64,000 bases of DNA, taken from Albifimbria verrucaria (Eukaryota > Ascomycota > Sordariomycetes > Hypocreales > Stachybotryaceae). Of the stretch, positions 1 through 11,944 are shown piece by piece. The stretch's first letter is position 1. Each line of letters opens with the position of its first letter. The DNA is taken from NCBI GenBank assembly GCA_020081605.1, contig JAHREC010000045.1, positions 3,213,240 through 3,277,239 of the forward strand, written 5' to 3'. The translations under genes and the position numbers were made by a program. The notes beneath the pieces were generated by a model. It worked only from the letters and a program-made list of their open reading frames with translations, was not told the DNA's origin and searched no databases.

Positions 1-289
1 ATAAATGTAACTCAAGTCCAAGACATCAATTGTGTAACATTTATTAAAGCACTCGGGCCAAATCTAAGATAGAATACGTCAATGGCAGTAATATGGGTGA
101 GACTTATTACATAGAATAGGCGGAGGTATGTTTGGAGAGCAAAACTAGCTATTATACTATTTACTAATTTCGACGTAACCTGAGCCAAGTGTCTTAGACA
201 ACTCCAGGAGCAATATCACACTTTTTCGTAAGTAGCACAGCTCACTCATTTGGATCAACTAATCTAAATTTCTCTTCACATCTCTCAAG

Positions 290-298
290 TATATAAGG
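290..298 (+). promoter_or_regulatory. TATA box of the small secreted protein gene
   Basis: A clean TATATAAGG lies about 133 bases upstream of the ATG at 431, in otherwise non-coding sequence. Its spacing fits a promoter with a 5' UTR of about 100 bases. Assignment is by motif and position only. Confidence 0.5.
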
Positions 299-430
299 AC
301 CAAAGTTTCTACCATCTACAGATCAAACTTAAACCAGGTCATTCATACTTCAAAGCATTACAACCTTCATCGCTAGCTACAGTCGACTACGTCCATTATT
401 AAATCCCCAATTGTTGAAGCCTTTATCAAA

Positions 431-701
431 ATGCACTTCTTCAGCCTCATCTCAACTGCTTTGAGCCTCTTAGCTGCTACGTCAACCGTCTTAGCCGATA
501 CTTGCGACGTGGGCATTAATACTGATGGCAGTTGCTCTCGACGCGGTCCTCAAGGAGTTGAGGTTACCAATTGGGCTTGCAGCATAGTGGATAAAAGGGT
601 TTATACACTTGTAACCCTATTCTAAATCAGTGGCGCCGGCAAAGGGATTGTCCGAAGGGTCGACGTGCATTTGCAAAGGCGATACAGCTACTTGTAGTTA
701 A
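431..701 (+). CDS. Small secreted cysteine-rich protein
   Basis: The reading frame opens with a clear signal peptide (a hydrophobic stretch over residues 3-20 ending near VLA-D). The unspliced frame stops at 625. A 58-nt GT-AG intron at 587-644, phase 0 with a CTAAA-type branch point, joins the first 52 residues to an 18-residue exon ending at 701. That exon contributes three more cysteines (TCIC and TC near the end). The mature protein would be about 48 residues with six cysteines, the size and cysteine density of fungal effector-like or antimicrobial-like secreted proteins. No family is recognised. The alternative is the unspliced 64-residue form, which lacks the last three cysteines. Using the donor at 597 would also keep the frame and add four residues. 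Confidence 0.6.
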
Positions 702-1099
702 AGAGTGTTAGTCAAGCGATGAAAGCCCGCACCCATTCAAGAACCGACGAAAGATGTCCGGAATCGAAGGAAATAGCTCTTCCGCAGGCTAATACCGACC
801 CGTGTGGCCATCCTTTCAAGGCTTTGAGCAGCCACTTAGATGTGGAGAATTGAGATGGAGGACATCGAAGGAATTCCTAGACCTAGTTAACAGTTAAACT
901 TCAATAGAGCTGTATTCGGTTCTGCACCATGAATAATGCCCCTAGCGTCGCGGCTGAACACATCAATGCAACCACTTGAACTGCTCCTCATCAAGCCCTA
1001 CCAGTCTTGAATTCTCGGAAACGAGAGCCGCATTCTAGGGTGCTTGACGAGTTGCTATTAGTAAGAGCCCTCAATCTCGAGGAGTTTATTTGACACAAC
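702..1099. other. Intergenic, nothing recognised
   Basis: About 400 bases of mixed composition between the secreted-protein gene and an AT-rich island. I see no convincing reading frame, RNA gene or repeat. Confidence 0.5.
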
Positions 1100-1529
1100 C
1101 GGTAAGATTAATTTAAATTAGTACTATAATGAAATTGTTGAGATTCTCTTAATTTCTTTCTTTGAATGTTCAAGCTCTCTTATGGAGATTAAACCGCTAC
1201 TTGGGCCTATAGGTAAAGATAAGGGAAAAGAATCTAGGTTTTATTTTTTATATTATATTTTTAAAAATTAAATTCTTTTAGATTATTATATAGAAAGTAC
1301 TATTTAAAATTTAATAAGATTCTATATTTTTAAAATACTTTTATTAATAAACTATATTATTAAATTAATTATAAATATTAAATATTATTATTTATAAGTC
1401 TTTATATATATTCTTCTAAGTATATTATACAAGATCTCTATTTTAATCTAAAAGTTAGTATTATATAGAGTTAAATCAAGAAGAATTCTCTAATTATAAA
1501 ACTTTATAATATATTCTTAACCAATTTCT
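1100..1529. repeat. AT-rich island, probably RIP-degraded
   Basis: This stretch is almost entirely A and T, dominated by TA steps, and has no reading frame. It begins abruptly and abuts the 3' end of the HET gene. Such islands in ascomycetes are normally repeats mutated C-to-T by RIP. The original element cannot be recognised. Confidence 0.7.
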
Positions 1530-3690
1530 CTAAAGAAGTATAACTTTCTCTTGATTATCTTTTAGTGCTAGGGTCGCTATCTTGCCATCTATGTAGCGAC
1601 AGAAGTTTGCAGGACCGATCAAATGATACTTATGCTGCTCATTAGCTTCGGCGGCGAGTGGTGATAAAGGCCTTGCTAAAAATACAATCGAACAGCTTCC
1701 AAAGCAAAGCAAATGGTCTCCAACTTTCGCCAGATTTGGAATGAAGCCAAAGAAGCCATTTTCCGTCATGCAAAGCCTTTTCCCAGTCGTTGCCCGTTGC
1801 GCGAGGTGGAGAAAGCTACGATGTTCTTGGGGATATTGGTTCTGCGCGGAGACTAGCTTCCCTTCTTTTAGTGTATCAAGATTCTCGAAAACCATCCGGA
1901 TGACATTCATGAATGATTTAAAGCCTCTTTGCAAGTGGGCCCGGGCGGCGGCATCGGACTGAGGCAAATCGGTCCCGACAAGTGCGTGAAACATGGTTTG
2001 GAAAGCATCATTGGGCGATTTGCTGCCATCCAGCCACTGGAAAAGCTTCTGGCATGAGCCATTGAACCCCTCAACAAAGTCTGACATTGTCTGAGAGTCT
2101 GCGAATGGTATACCCATTTCACGAATTTCGTCGACGATCGCACCTGTCGTTACTAGTGTCCTGTCAATCACCGCCATTGCCGCTGATGTCGATGCCTGTT
2201 CCACAACCTTGATCTCATGGGACGCCTCGATGTTTGTCCAGTCCTTTTCACATTCTATTAGCATACGGGGTCTGTTTCAAGGAAAAGGCCCTCATGCACA
2301 AACCGGTACCCAAGATGGCAAGCCAGATTTAGTAACCCGAAGACCAGCTTGGCAAAGAAGCTCCACGCCATGGCCTTCCTCCACAAACAGCTTCGCAAAT
2401 CGAATATATGTTTCCAAGTACGTTTCGTCAGACGAATACTTTACATGTTGCTCGAACTTGTCACCATCACTTACAAGCCCGAGGAGACCGTAGATCTTGT
2501 CTCTCGGGTCAGTCGCTTGGAATGTGGGCGCGACTCTAGGGAGCACGTCTATTAGTCTTTCGTTACCATCTCCATATTGGGCGAGGATGCGCTGCGTGCT
2601 CATGCGATTGAATGCGTGCATACCGCGGACAGCCCTCACGCTTAAAGAATCAGGATCGCCGGGATGCCGATGGCCGACGTAGTGTGCGTTCATAGCTCCG
2701 CTATACCTTTTGATGTATTCGACGGCTACCATAATGAAATTTGCTTCACAGGTGACATCGCCAAGGCAAAATTCGAGTCTTTTAGCCAGGGCAAACTCCT
2801 GGAGGATCCAGATACGTCCAAAGTAAGGAGATGCAAAGAAACGTCTCCAAGAAGCCCAGAGGGGTCATTGGCAAGAGGAAGGTCAAAATCTTCGAGAAAA
2901 ATGTTTCGCACGTCAGGATGTCGATCTTCCTGGTCGGCAATCTGTAATCTGGCGAAATCTTCTAATCCCGTTTTTGATTCTTCACCAGTCTCCAGGATGC
3001 GAACCTTGAGATCCGCGACGGACAAGAGGCTCTCGGTGTTTCTGGGTTCTTTCTTCGCTGCCTTCTGTCCATTGGCTGCATCTTCGCGACTTTGTCTAGC
3101 TTCCTCGCAGCGATCGCCCGCATCCACTATCTTAGGAATCAACTCTTGGAGGCTCTCTTGGTCTTGCTCCGAGACCGTCACAAATGCAAGAACGCTGTCT
3201 GCCTGCTGATAGATTCGTTGCATAAGATGTACTTGAGACTCTTTCTCGGCGTGGTCTTGCTGGTTGATACAGAGCGCATCAATCCATAGTCGACGACCTT
3301 CTTTGGGCAATCGCAAGGTCCGAAGAGCTTCAAATAAGTTTCTGGTCACTGGTACTTGATTCCTTCCATTGAGGAAAATGTATTCGGGATCTTCTGTACT
3401 GCCCCAAACGTATGATAGGGCGGTATATCGTTGGAAAGGGTGTCGGGGAATATCTAGCATGCGTCCATCGCTGGCCTTTAAATAATACACATCCATTGGC
3501 AGGCTAAAAGTCAATTCTTCGCCAGTTGACGTCTTGGTTGTTTCGAACGTGTGGCTTTCTAAGGGCTGGGGCGCCGTTGAATTGGGCAGGCCATGGTCGC
3601 GATCCAAATTCACCAACTTGAGCCAACAGAAAACTTCGTCGTCAGATTCTCCTGGAGCGAGTAGAAGAACACGAATAAATGTTGCACCCG
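1530..3690 (-). CDS. HET-domain (heterokaryon incompatibility) protein, one frameshift
   Basis: The HET domain is recognised from the ordered motifs YTALSYVWG, LWIDALCINQ, WILQEFALA and DPRDKIYGLLGLV. HET proteins trigger incompatibility or allorecognition cell death in filamentous fungi. A 60-nt intron at 2244-2303 (donor GTTTGT, branch GCTAAT, acceptor AAAG) joins LPSWVP to DWTNIEASHEIK in phase 0. The frame breaks once, at the GGGG run 2861-2864 (CCCC on the coding strand). One extra C there restores a standard HET segment ending in FGRIWILQEF. Homology to family N-termini (an IRVLLLAPGE-like segment) continues upstream to about 3690 with no ATG in frame, so a short first exon is probably missing from this model. 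The 3' end abuts an AT-rich island. Confidence 0.8.
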
Positions 3691-3880
3691 GCAGGGATCT
3701 ATAAAAGACGTGGCTAGGTTAGACATGATGGGATATAACTTCTTGTGCCACATTATGAATCATGTTGGGAGGAAGAGAGGGGTTTATCTGATAAAACTAT
3801 TGCAGTGGTCCCTATGTCAACGAATCAAAAGCATTTGACAGGCATTACCTAAAAGGCGTCTAGTAAACAGGGCGGGCCGG

Positions 3881-6835
3881 ATGCCGGGCTTTCGCACTTT
3901 GCTCAGCGGAGATGTCGGTCAACGAAAAAAGACGTTTCTGAGTACATTCAAGGCTGCTGGCGGTCTTGCTATGAAACTAGTGATGGGATGAACCAGTCTG
4001 GTGTTGAAGATGACCGGTCCGAGCCGGCAGCGAGGCCCTTTGTTGCCGACTGCATCATTGCTAACCCACCGAGCTTTGCTCATATCCACTACGCAGAAAA
4101 GCTACGCATTCCGCTCCATATCATGTTCACCATGCCGTATTCTCCCACTCGGGCCTTTTCTCATCCCTTAGCCAACATTCAGTCCTCCAGTGCTGACCCT
4201 CAACTCACCAATTACATAAGTTACGCCATGATTAAACTCCTCGCATAGCAGGGCATTGGTGACATTATCAACCGCTTTCGCAAAAATATCTCGGCTTGGG
4301 TCCCGTGAGTCTGATCTGGGCTCCGGGATGCTCCAGCGCCTTAAAATTCCTCACAAATACTGCTGGTCTCCGTCTTTGATACCCGAACCGAAGAACTTGG
4401 ATTCTCACTTATCTATTTCAGGGTTCTATTTTCTCAACCTCGCCTCTGATTACACCCCCGGCCCTGATCTCCGTGCATTTCTCGATGCAGGACCGCCCCA
4501 GTGTACATAGGATTCGGGAGTATAGTTTTGGACAATCCCAATGCGATGAAAGAATTGATTTTCGAGGCTACTGGGAAGACTGGTCGACGTGTACTCCTCT
4601 CTAAAGGATGGGGAGGTATATGTGCAGACGAGCTCCACGTCCCCGATGATGTCTTCATGCTAGGCAATGTGCCGCATGATTGGCTTTTCAAGCACGTTTC
4701 GTGCGTCGTCCACCATGGTGGAGCAGGAACCACAGCAGTAGGTATTTCCGCAGGCCGACCGACCTTGGTTATTCCGTTCTTTGGGGACCAGCCTTTTGGG
4801 GAGCCATGGTCGCGCGAGCAGGCGCCGGGCCGAATCCCACCCTCACAAGCAACTTACGGCCGACAATTTGGCCGATACCATCGAGTTCTGTCTGAAGCCT
4901 GAGACCCAGGAGCGCGCCAAAGAGCTTTCAAGTAAGATGAAATCGGAGAGGGGCAGTAACATGGGTGCTCAAGCCTTCCATCAACACCTTGAGGCTGACC
5001 GGCTCCGTTGCGCTCTCGCACCATCTCGTCCAGCTGTGTGGCGTATCAAGCGCACCAGGGTCAGGTTGAGCGCTTTCGCTGCTTGTACGTTGACGAATGA
5101 AAATCTTCTAGACTTTCATGATTTGAAGCTGTTCAGATCCCAAGAGTATAGCACCGATGAGGGGCCATGGGATCCAATATCTGGAGGTTTCACGGCAATC
5201 TTTAGGGCATTGGGTAGCATGGCAATGGGAGTAGCTGATTTTCTTCGGAGACTCTCAAAGTTTTACCCATTTCATCAGGGTCCACTCGGCAGCTACCCCC
5301 GTGCCCGTACAGAGGTTTACAAGTCAAGGCGAGACTTCGAATGCGGGCGCACAAACTCCGCCACTTTCATCAAAGCAAAGCCTACACACACAAGGACCTA
5401 CTGTTTCTATTCAGGAGTCAACGAGTGTCTCGGTTCAATCACCTGTTTCTAGCAAGAACTACGACATGTTGCGTCAAAAGGCGTCCATACAAGCAAAGGC
5501 TTTGGGCGTATCTTGAGGGCGGCCGTGCAGTCCCCTGTGGAAATCTCAGTTGGGATTACCAAGGGCTTTCACAATGCCCCCAAGCTTTGGGGTGATGAGA
5601 CTGTACGTCCCCAAGAACAAGTCAGGGATCTGAAGTCAGGCTTCAAGACAATTGGGAAAGAATTCGGCCTTGGCTGGTACGACGGCGTTACTGAGCTTTT
5701 CACCCAGCCTTGGAAGGGCGCTCAACAAAACGGTGCGAACGGATTCCTCAAAGGTTTCGGAGGGTTCGTAGCTAAACCAGGAGCAGCTCTCTTTAGCATT
5801 CCTGCTTACTTCATGAAAGGAGTGCATAAAGAAGTGCAGAAATTATTCGACAATAACGTACAGGATTATATCGTCGCGCCAAGGGTGGCTCAAGGATACG
5901 ACGAGTGGGTCCAGAGCTCTGATACAGAAAAGCAAGACGTAATAGCTCGGTGGAAGCTGATACATAAATACGTGAATACAAAGACCAGCCCTGACGAGAT
6001 GATGCAAGATGTCCTAGATGCACAGGAAAGAAATAACATCAGGGAAGAGGGCCCCTCGAAGGCGCGGGCGTCCCACAAGTTCTTCTCGATCCACCAACAG
6101 TACGCATACTCTTTCCCACGAATGTGAGAATTCCGATATGGTCATGGACGGTACAAAACGGTCTGTATAACATCCAGGCCTTGTCATTAATAGATTGTCA
6201 AGCGTGGCTGAACACAGCGCCGCGGCTCGTATGTCTTCTTTGCAGAAGTCGCCCGAAGTCACTTCTGATGACATTGGTTTAGAGCAGCCAACCCAGCCAA
6301 ACTTCTCTGCTTCAGCGTCAAGGATAAGAAGCCGCAGAGCATCGAGTTTACCAACAGAGTTTGCTCCAAGGCATGACATCCAGCGAAGTTGAGGCTTCGC
6401 AAAACGAAAGCAAAGCACTGGATAATGAAAGACAATTGAAGCAAGCCATGGAGCCGAGTCTGGCAGAACATCAACAGAGATATAGCGATGGGAATGGCAG
6501 TCCAATGTGAGTGACGATGACAAGAAAGACGAGGAGTTCGAACGCGCAAGTTACATACTTGGATGGATGACAAAACCGAGTCCGTTGCTGGCAGGTCGAC
6601 CGATATCTAACGCACCCATTTGTGTGACCAGGGACATCTGGCGGGCTCTACACAACTCGAGTTCCACGCCCAAGACTATAGAGAGAAGACAGTACAAGAG
6701 AAGACGGAAGAGAAAATCGTGCTGGAGTACGTGAGGAAACAAAGCCTCCTGGAGGTAGACCATTGGAACAAGGGTAAGCGCCGTACCATCGAGGATGAGG
6801 ACGAAGACTTGCAGAGGACATTGAAGTTGAGGTAA
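3881..6835 (+). pseudogene. UGT/sterol 3-beta-glucosyltransferase-like (GT1/GT28), decayed
   Basis: Fragments in all three frames follow the order of one long fungal glycosyltransferase. They are an acceptor-domain segment with [12 protein letters not shown], then [20 protein letters not shown], then VYIGFGSIVLDNP, then the UDP-sugar-binding signature HHGGAGTTA followed by PFFGDQPF. After these comes the family's extra C-terminal region (ITKGFHNAPKLWGDE to QGYDEW) and a tail with VLEYVRKQSLLE near 6720. Family members transfer glucose from UDP-glucose to sterols or related lipids. The N-terminal part is absent. At least six breaks are single missing bases in homopolymers, for example A-run 3925-3930, A-run 4282-4286 and C-run 4496-4499. 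The TAG at 4246-4248, where a Trp is expected, is a true substitution, so I call it a pseudogene. Confidence 0.8.
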
Positions 6836-6879
6836 TGCCCCGCCACATTTTGTCGGCGAGCTCGCGCCACGGTGGCTAG

Positions 6880-7255
6880 AGCTATATTTTTTATAACTCA
6901 ATATAGTAGAGAACCTGAAAAGATGGTAAATAATATTTATATTTGAGTGAGAAGGTTTTAAAAGAATTATAATATAAAAAATAAATAATTATTAAACTAT
7001 TTTTAATTTATATTCTTTAAAGTAACTTTTTAATTTATAATAATTATATAAAATTTAATTTTAAATTAACAATAAGTTTTAATATATATAAATATAATTT
7101 TGAAATTTATTTATTTACTTTCTATTTTAATATAAAATTACTTTAATTATTATATTTATATTAAGTAATAGATATTAATATTTGTAAAATATTTTATTAT
7201 TCTCAGAAGATAGTTATATACTAAGGCTTTAGTTATATTAGCGATTATTATCGCA
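6880..7255. repeat. AT-rich island, probably RIP-degraded
   Basis: The stretch is almost pure A and T with TA-rich texture and no frame. It separates the UGT pseudogene from the transcription-factor gene. The former element is unrecognisable. Confidence 0.65.
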
Positions 7256-7441
7256 TAGGCTGGGAGAAATAGTTTATCCAGCTTGTCCGTTACATGCAGC
7301 TGCAAGCCCAACTCCGTTATGCCTGCTCCGCCAACCCGTTTCCACAGCCACAGCAGAAGTTCAACCCTTTTTTCCTATCAACGCGGAAAATTCTGACCCT
7401 AACCATCCAGATCTCTAGTCTCAATCAAGACTGAAAGTGGC

Positions 7442-8736
7442 ATGGATAACAATTCTGTCCCGCGCCTTAAAACCAAGTCACGCACTGGGTGCATCAGGTG
7501 CAAGAAACGCCGTGTTAAAGTCAGTCATATCCGCCTTTGTTTTTTTTTTTTTTTTTTTTTTTTTTGAAACCAGCTTAATCTCAGAAGTGTGATGAGCACG
7601 CACCTTGCTCGGCATGTGTTCGCCATCGATAGCTCTTCGAATCCTGCTGCGCAAGGAGACGCAGGTTCATCTTCAGCTTACCAAGTGAGTGTACTCCAAT
7701 AAATCAATTGAGCGAGACTAATCAAGCTCGAGCCCGTGAATTGGCCTATTGGCACAGCCGATGCACCAACGGCCTCAAAAACTGCGGTATCCGAGCCCTT
7801 GCGGGTATCCTTCCCGACCTTTGGTGATCAGGACTGCTTCGTTTCTATCTCTGAGCTCATGGTTCATTGGACAACAAAAGGCTTCACCTCCTTAAGCCCC
7901 GGAGGATCCTGTTTCTATGCAGTTTGGCTTACCGCAGATCGGTTTTGCCTATCCATTCTTGCTCCGCGGCATTCTCGCCTTCTCCGCCTACCATCTTGCC
8001 TATCTTAACCCAAGCCAATATTCTAGCTTTCGTCACCGGGCATCGCATCACCAGTATTTGGCTCTTCGTGGACTCAGAGATGCGCTACAGCAGGTTACAG
8101 TTGACAACTGCCATGCCTTGTTCTTGACAGCAGTCTTCCTCGTAGTTTAATCATCTTGCCAGCTTCCCTAGCTGCGACTGCAAGCAGACACACGACTTCT
8201 GTTCGTCGATGCAAAGCATCTTGGAGGTTTTCTCGATCTGCTCGGGCGCAAACACGATTCTCACAATGTTCAGCGACACTATTTTTCGCGGACCCACGGG
8301 CTTCATGTTTAAACGTGGTAGTAATCAAGAAGCAGCTGACAGCCCGCTCCCATTTCTCACAATGCAGCTAGCTTATCTGAAGACGATCGCTCAGTCTACC
8401 TGCGATGAGCCAGTAGTGGTTGCAACCATCGATGCCTGGCTCGCCAGCTTGTCGGACATACTTGGCCACGATCATCCTCCATCATCTCGCGAGCTTTCAC
8501 TACTAATTGCATGGCCCATGGTAACCCCAGGACCATTCCTAGATTTGATTGCAAAGCGCCACCCTCCTGCACTCTCGGTTCTTGCTCATTACTGCGTACT
8601 TATCCGCAGGGCTGAATCGAAGATTTGGTGTCTTGAGGGATGGGGTAGTTCATTGATGGAGGAGATAAGCTCTGAATTGCGAGATTCCCCATGGGAAAGC
8701 ACCTTGAGGTGGCCGACGGACAGAACGAATAATTAA
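7442..8736 (+). pseudogene. Zn2Cys6 transcription factor (UPC2-like), broken
   Basis: The ATG at 7442 begins an exon with the first half of a Zn2Cys6 binuclear cluster (GCIRCKKRRVK). An intron at 7520-7587 containing a 26-base T run leads to the second half (CDEHAPCSACVRHR). A TAG follows immediately, before the sixth cysteine would be expected. The activation region then resumes in other frames: ELMVHWTTK, then FAYPFLLRGILAFSAYHLAYL (near 7940) and a last frame 8209-8736. This matches the layout of fungal sterol-uptake-control-like (UPC2-type) regulators. At least two further -1 shifts occur (about 7905 and 8145). It may have regulated nearby sterol- or metabolite-linked genes, but as written it cannot make a full protein. 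Confidence 0.7.
7540..7565 (+). repeat. 26-base poly-T tract in an intron
   Basis: An uninterrupted run of 26 T lies inside the intron that splits the Zn2Cys6 cluster. It is far longer than a normal polypyrimidine tract and likely to be unstable or mis-sized in sequencing. Confidence 0.9.
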
Positions 8737-8948
8737 GTACTGAAAGGTATCGACTCTATAATTAGACAAGTACTAAGAGAATCCATATTCAGAAATTTTC
8801 CAAGTCTGCCTTTTGCGACTAAACCCTCGTAACAAATATAGATAGCTCGTGTTCTTAAAGCACTTATGACCTCGTTATCTTGTCACTGTGATGAGTTCAT
8901 CCTGCACATTACGATCGCTTTCAGGCACATGTCTGAATCAATTTCTTA

Positions 8949-9961
8949 TCAACATTCGAATACAATAGGCTTGTCGCCTCTTCTAGACCTCCAGAGATTT
9001 GTTGCTTCCAATGCCTGTGGGCAACCACGGATTAGGAAGCCCCATTTCATTAAAAACATGGTGTTTACTTCCCACGATTTCCAGTCTGAAGCATCTCCCC
9101 AAACAATCATGGCAGGTCGAGTTGACCAGTCATCATCGCCCACTCCGAGAATGTCTGCGCACAGCTCGGCATCGTCCATCAACCCAGCGCGCAGGTAATA
9201 AAGAATACTATCTCTCATACCTGCGTAGGGCAATAAATCGATCCAAGGATGATGCGGAATGCATCTTTGGTGTTCCGTAGGTTGTAGACTGAGTGGGTAT
9301 TCCCGGCAGGGTTGATTGAGCTCCACGGGCTGCCTCGGTCCGAAGGGTGTGAACGGCGATATGAGATCCTCACGACAGAGACCAAAGTGGGAAATTCCCA
9401 TTTTCTCGGCATTATCTGCGATGGCGTCAAGAGCATTAAGGCGGATGATCAGAGGTAATGACCTGAGGCTAGGCCTACTACGGATGTAATCCTCGTAGAC
9501 CTGCTGCATAAGGAGATTGAGCCATGCTCCTTCTTCAGCTGTTTTAGGCAGTGCAGCTAATCGAAATAACGAACAATCTGTAGTGGGATAGGCTGTCAAG
9601 ACGGACGGATGGGTAGAAGATAGTTCAAACAGACTGAGAGCAAACTGCTGCGCTGAATTGCTTTTTAACGTGGCGAAAGTATGGACCTGCATAGATGCAA
9701 CGCTAGCAGAGCATCTCAGCTTCTGTCTCCTGCCTGTCCGAATGATCTTGATCAGTTATAGGCATTCTTAGCAATGTTTTGAAGGCACGATTGGTAAAAC
9801 TCACGCCACGCTCGCTGGTTTAGCCGGTTCTGCAATCTTTTGCTCGAGGCAGCGTCGGTAACGCCACTCCAATCATCCCCAGTTTCACGTAGGTCAGGAT
9901 CGTCGCAAGACCGCAGCAAGTTCCGGGGCAGGGCTTGATTCTGGCTGAGCTCCATGCTCAT
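8949..9961 (-). CDS. bZIP-type transcription factor with DUF3425
   Basis: The N-terminal exon carries WSGVTDAASSKRLQNRLNQRAW. A 71-nt intron (9804 to 9734, donor GTGAGT, acceptor GGACAG, phase 1) completes the basic motif as RAWRRRQKLR. The C-terminal exon has the DUF3425 signature: HPWIDLLPYAGMRD, a MIVWGDASDWKSWEV segment, then FLMKWGFLIRGCPQALEATNLWRSRRG. I chose the ATG at 9961, giving about 313 residues, because the frame has no ATG upstream. The apparent earlier start at 10036 is a TTG. Proteins of this family are fungal nuclear regulators, often beside secondary-metabolism genes. No frameshift is needed, which makes it one of the few intact conserved genes here. Confidence 0.8.
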
Positions 9962-10301
9962 CTGTCCAGACTTTCGTAGAAGCGCCTCAATATCTTGAGG
10001 TTCAGAACATGCAAGTCCGGACAAAATGACGGCCAAAAAGACCAGGATTGGTGAATGATCATTGGGGACTTGGCTCCTCTTTTACCCACCTTTGATGCGT
10101 TCGGCTTATGAACTCCACAATCGGCACTGAGCCAATTTAGGCAAAGCCTGGCAAAGGCTGCGCGGCCCCGACCGCGGATCTGGAGACATCTTAAATGAAA
10201 GCATGACGGATATATAAAGTTGTTGAATGACCACAATTTGAGAAAAACTCGCTAGAGTAAAGTTCCTTCCTTATAATCAAGGTGAAGCTTTTCTTTTACT
10301 C

Positions 10302-11442
10302 ATGACTGTTCCTGGTATCCCAAATCCCGCCATTCCCTATGGCAGCCTCGTGGTTGTCTCTGGCGCTACTGGCTTCATCGGCTCCCATGTGGCTGACCAA
10401 TTGCTCGCGGCGGGATTCATGGTCCGTGGGACAACGCGAGATGCGGTGAAAAATTCATGGATCCTTGGTTACTTTAAAGCAAAATATGGTGCTGAGGTGT
10501 TTGAGTTAGTCGAGGTTCAAGACATGGCCGTTGCAGGCGCCTTCGATCTAGTCACCAAAGGTAAGTGGTACCGTCTCTAGCAACATTTGGAGATAGAACG
10601 ATCTGACTAAAACTGAATATAGGAGCCTCTGGCTTTATCCATGTAGCCAACGACATGACCGGTTCGACAGACCCTCACATCGCAGTACCGAGGGCAGTGG
10701 CTGGTGCGCTTAATGCCTTAACGGCGCTGACCAAAGAGCCTGGTCACAAACGCTTTGTCTATACCTCCTCTTCATTCGCTGCAACGTTGCCGAAGCCTGG
10801 TCTCCGCTTCACAGTTCATGAAAACACATACAACGACGAAGCTGTGCAGAGAGTCTGGCAACATGAACCTCCGGCGACGCCGTGTACGCTGCGAACAAGG
10901 TGGAATCGGAACGTGCACTTCGGCGTTGGGTCGAGGAGCACAAGCCAGACCTTGCCATAAACATCAGTAGGTATTCTCAATGTCGTATGTTTGCTTGCAC
11001 AAGCTCTGATCATCAACCAAGTTTGCCCAAATGCCAACCTTGGCACTGTGATTAATCCTGAGAAACAGGGATATCCGACCTCTGCGAGATGGGTCAAGTC
11101 ACTTTGGGATCACGACTACGACTTAGTCAAGAAGGTTCCACCTCAGCATTACATTAACGTACAAGATGATGCTAAATTGCATGTTGTGGGGCTCTTGAAT
11201 CCAGCTATAATAAACAGACGTCTTTTGCTGTGGCAGGAACAGTGTCTATGCAAGATATTGGAGAGATACTTCGGAGAAATTTTCCCGGCAAGAACTGGGA
11301 AGATTTTTGTAGTGATGATCGGGACTTGAGCACCTTTGAAGCCTCGGCTAGCGCTGAGAGATTGTTAGAAGAGGCGTATGGCACTAAGTTTATTGGGTTG
11401 GAGGCGAGTGTCAAGGATAATGCTGCGGCTTTAGCAGGCTAG
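10302..11442 (+). CDS. NAD(P)-dependent aldehyde/ketone reductase (extended SDR), two frameshifts
   Basis: The product begins with a Rossmann motif, VSGATGFIGSHVADQLL. It also has the FVYTSSSFAA strand with the catalytic Ser and, after one frame change, the active-site Tyr-x3-Lys in YAANKVESERALRRW. This is the dihydroflavonol-reductase/GRE2-like branch that reduces carbonyls with NADPH. Introns are 10561-10622 (phase 1) and 10967-11021 (phase 1). The frame slips at the CC run near 10870 and again near 11208-11212. One added base at each gives a continuous protein ending KDNAAALAG. With those repairs the length is usual for the family. Confidence 0.75.
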
Positions 11443-11944
11443 ACATTCTTATTTTCTTTGCCTAGCATCTAAATATGGCACCCTGGACATTCGAATGAAT
11501 AGGTCAGGTTCGCCCTAGATCCAGTGCACCAACGTAAATTACCAACTCCTCAATGATTACCAAATTGGCAGGTTGCACTAGTTGAGGGAATAAAATTTAC
11601 TGCATCATTATCCTAGAATGAAGAGCTGTGCGTGGCAGAGTTTGGTAGGTGGGTGCGAGTGCAACTCGGTACGAATATCCCGGTACGAGGTGACGCTAAT
11701 AAAGGTCCCACTGTGAATACCGTGGCCACGTTTGGGCCCACCCTTATGGCCGCTGCATAGCCTCATTCGTTCCGAGATAATCGTACCGAGCCTGGTGATG
11801 TGCAACCCCAAAACAACACTATAAGAGCTCTTCAATTGTCGCGGCTTCTCATTGATCGGTATAATCTAGTAGCATCACCGGCTCTTTTACATTGATCTAA
11901 ATCTTTTCATTTGCATCGACCTCAAGATTCCCTAGAACCCTAAC

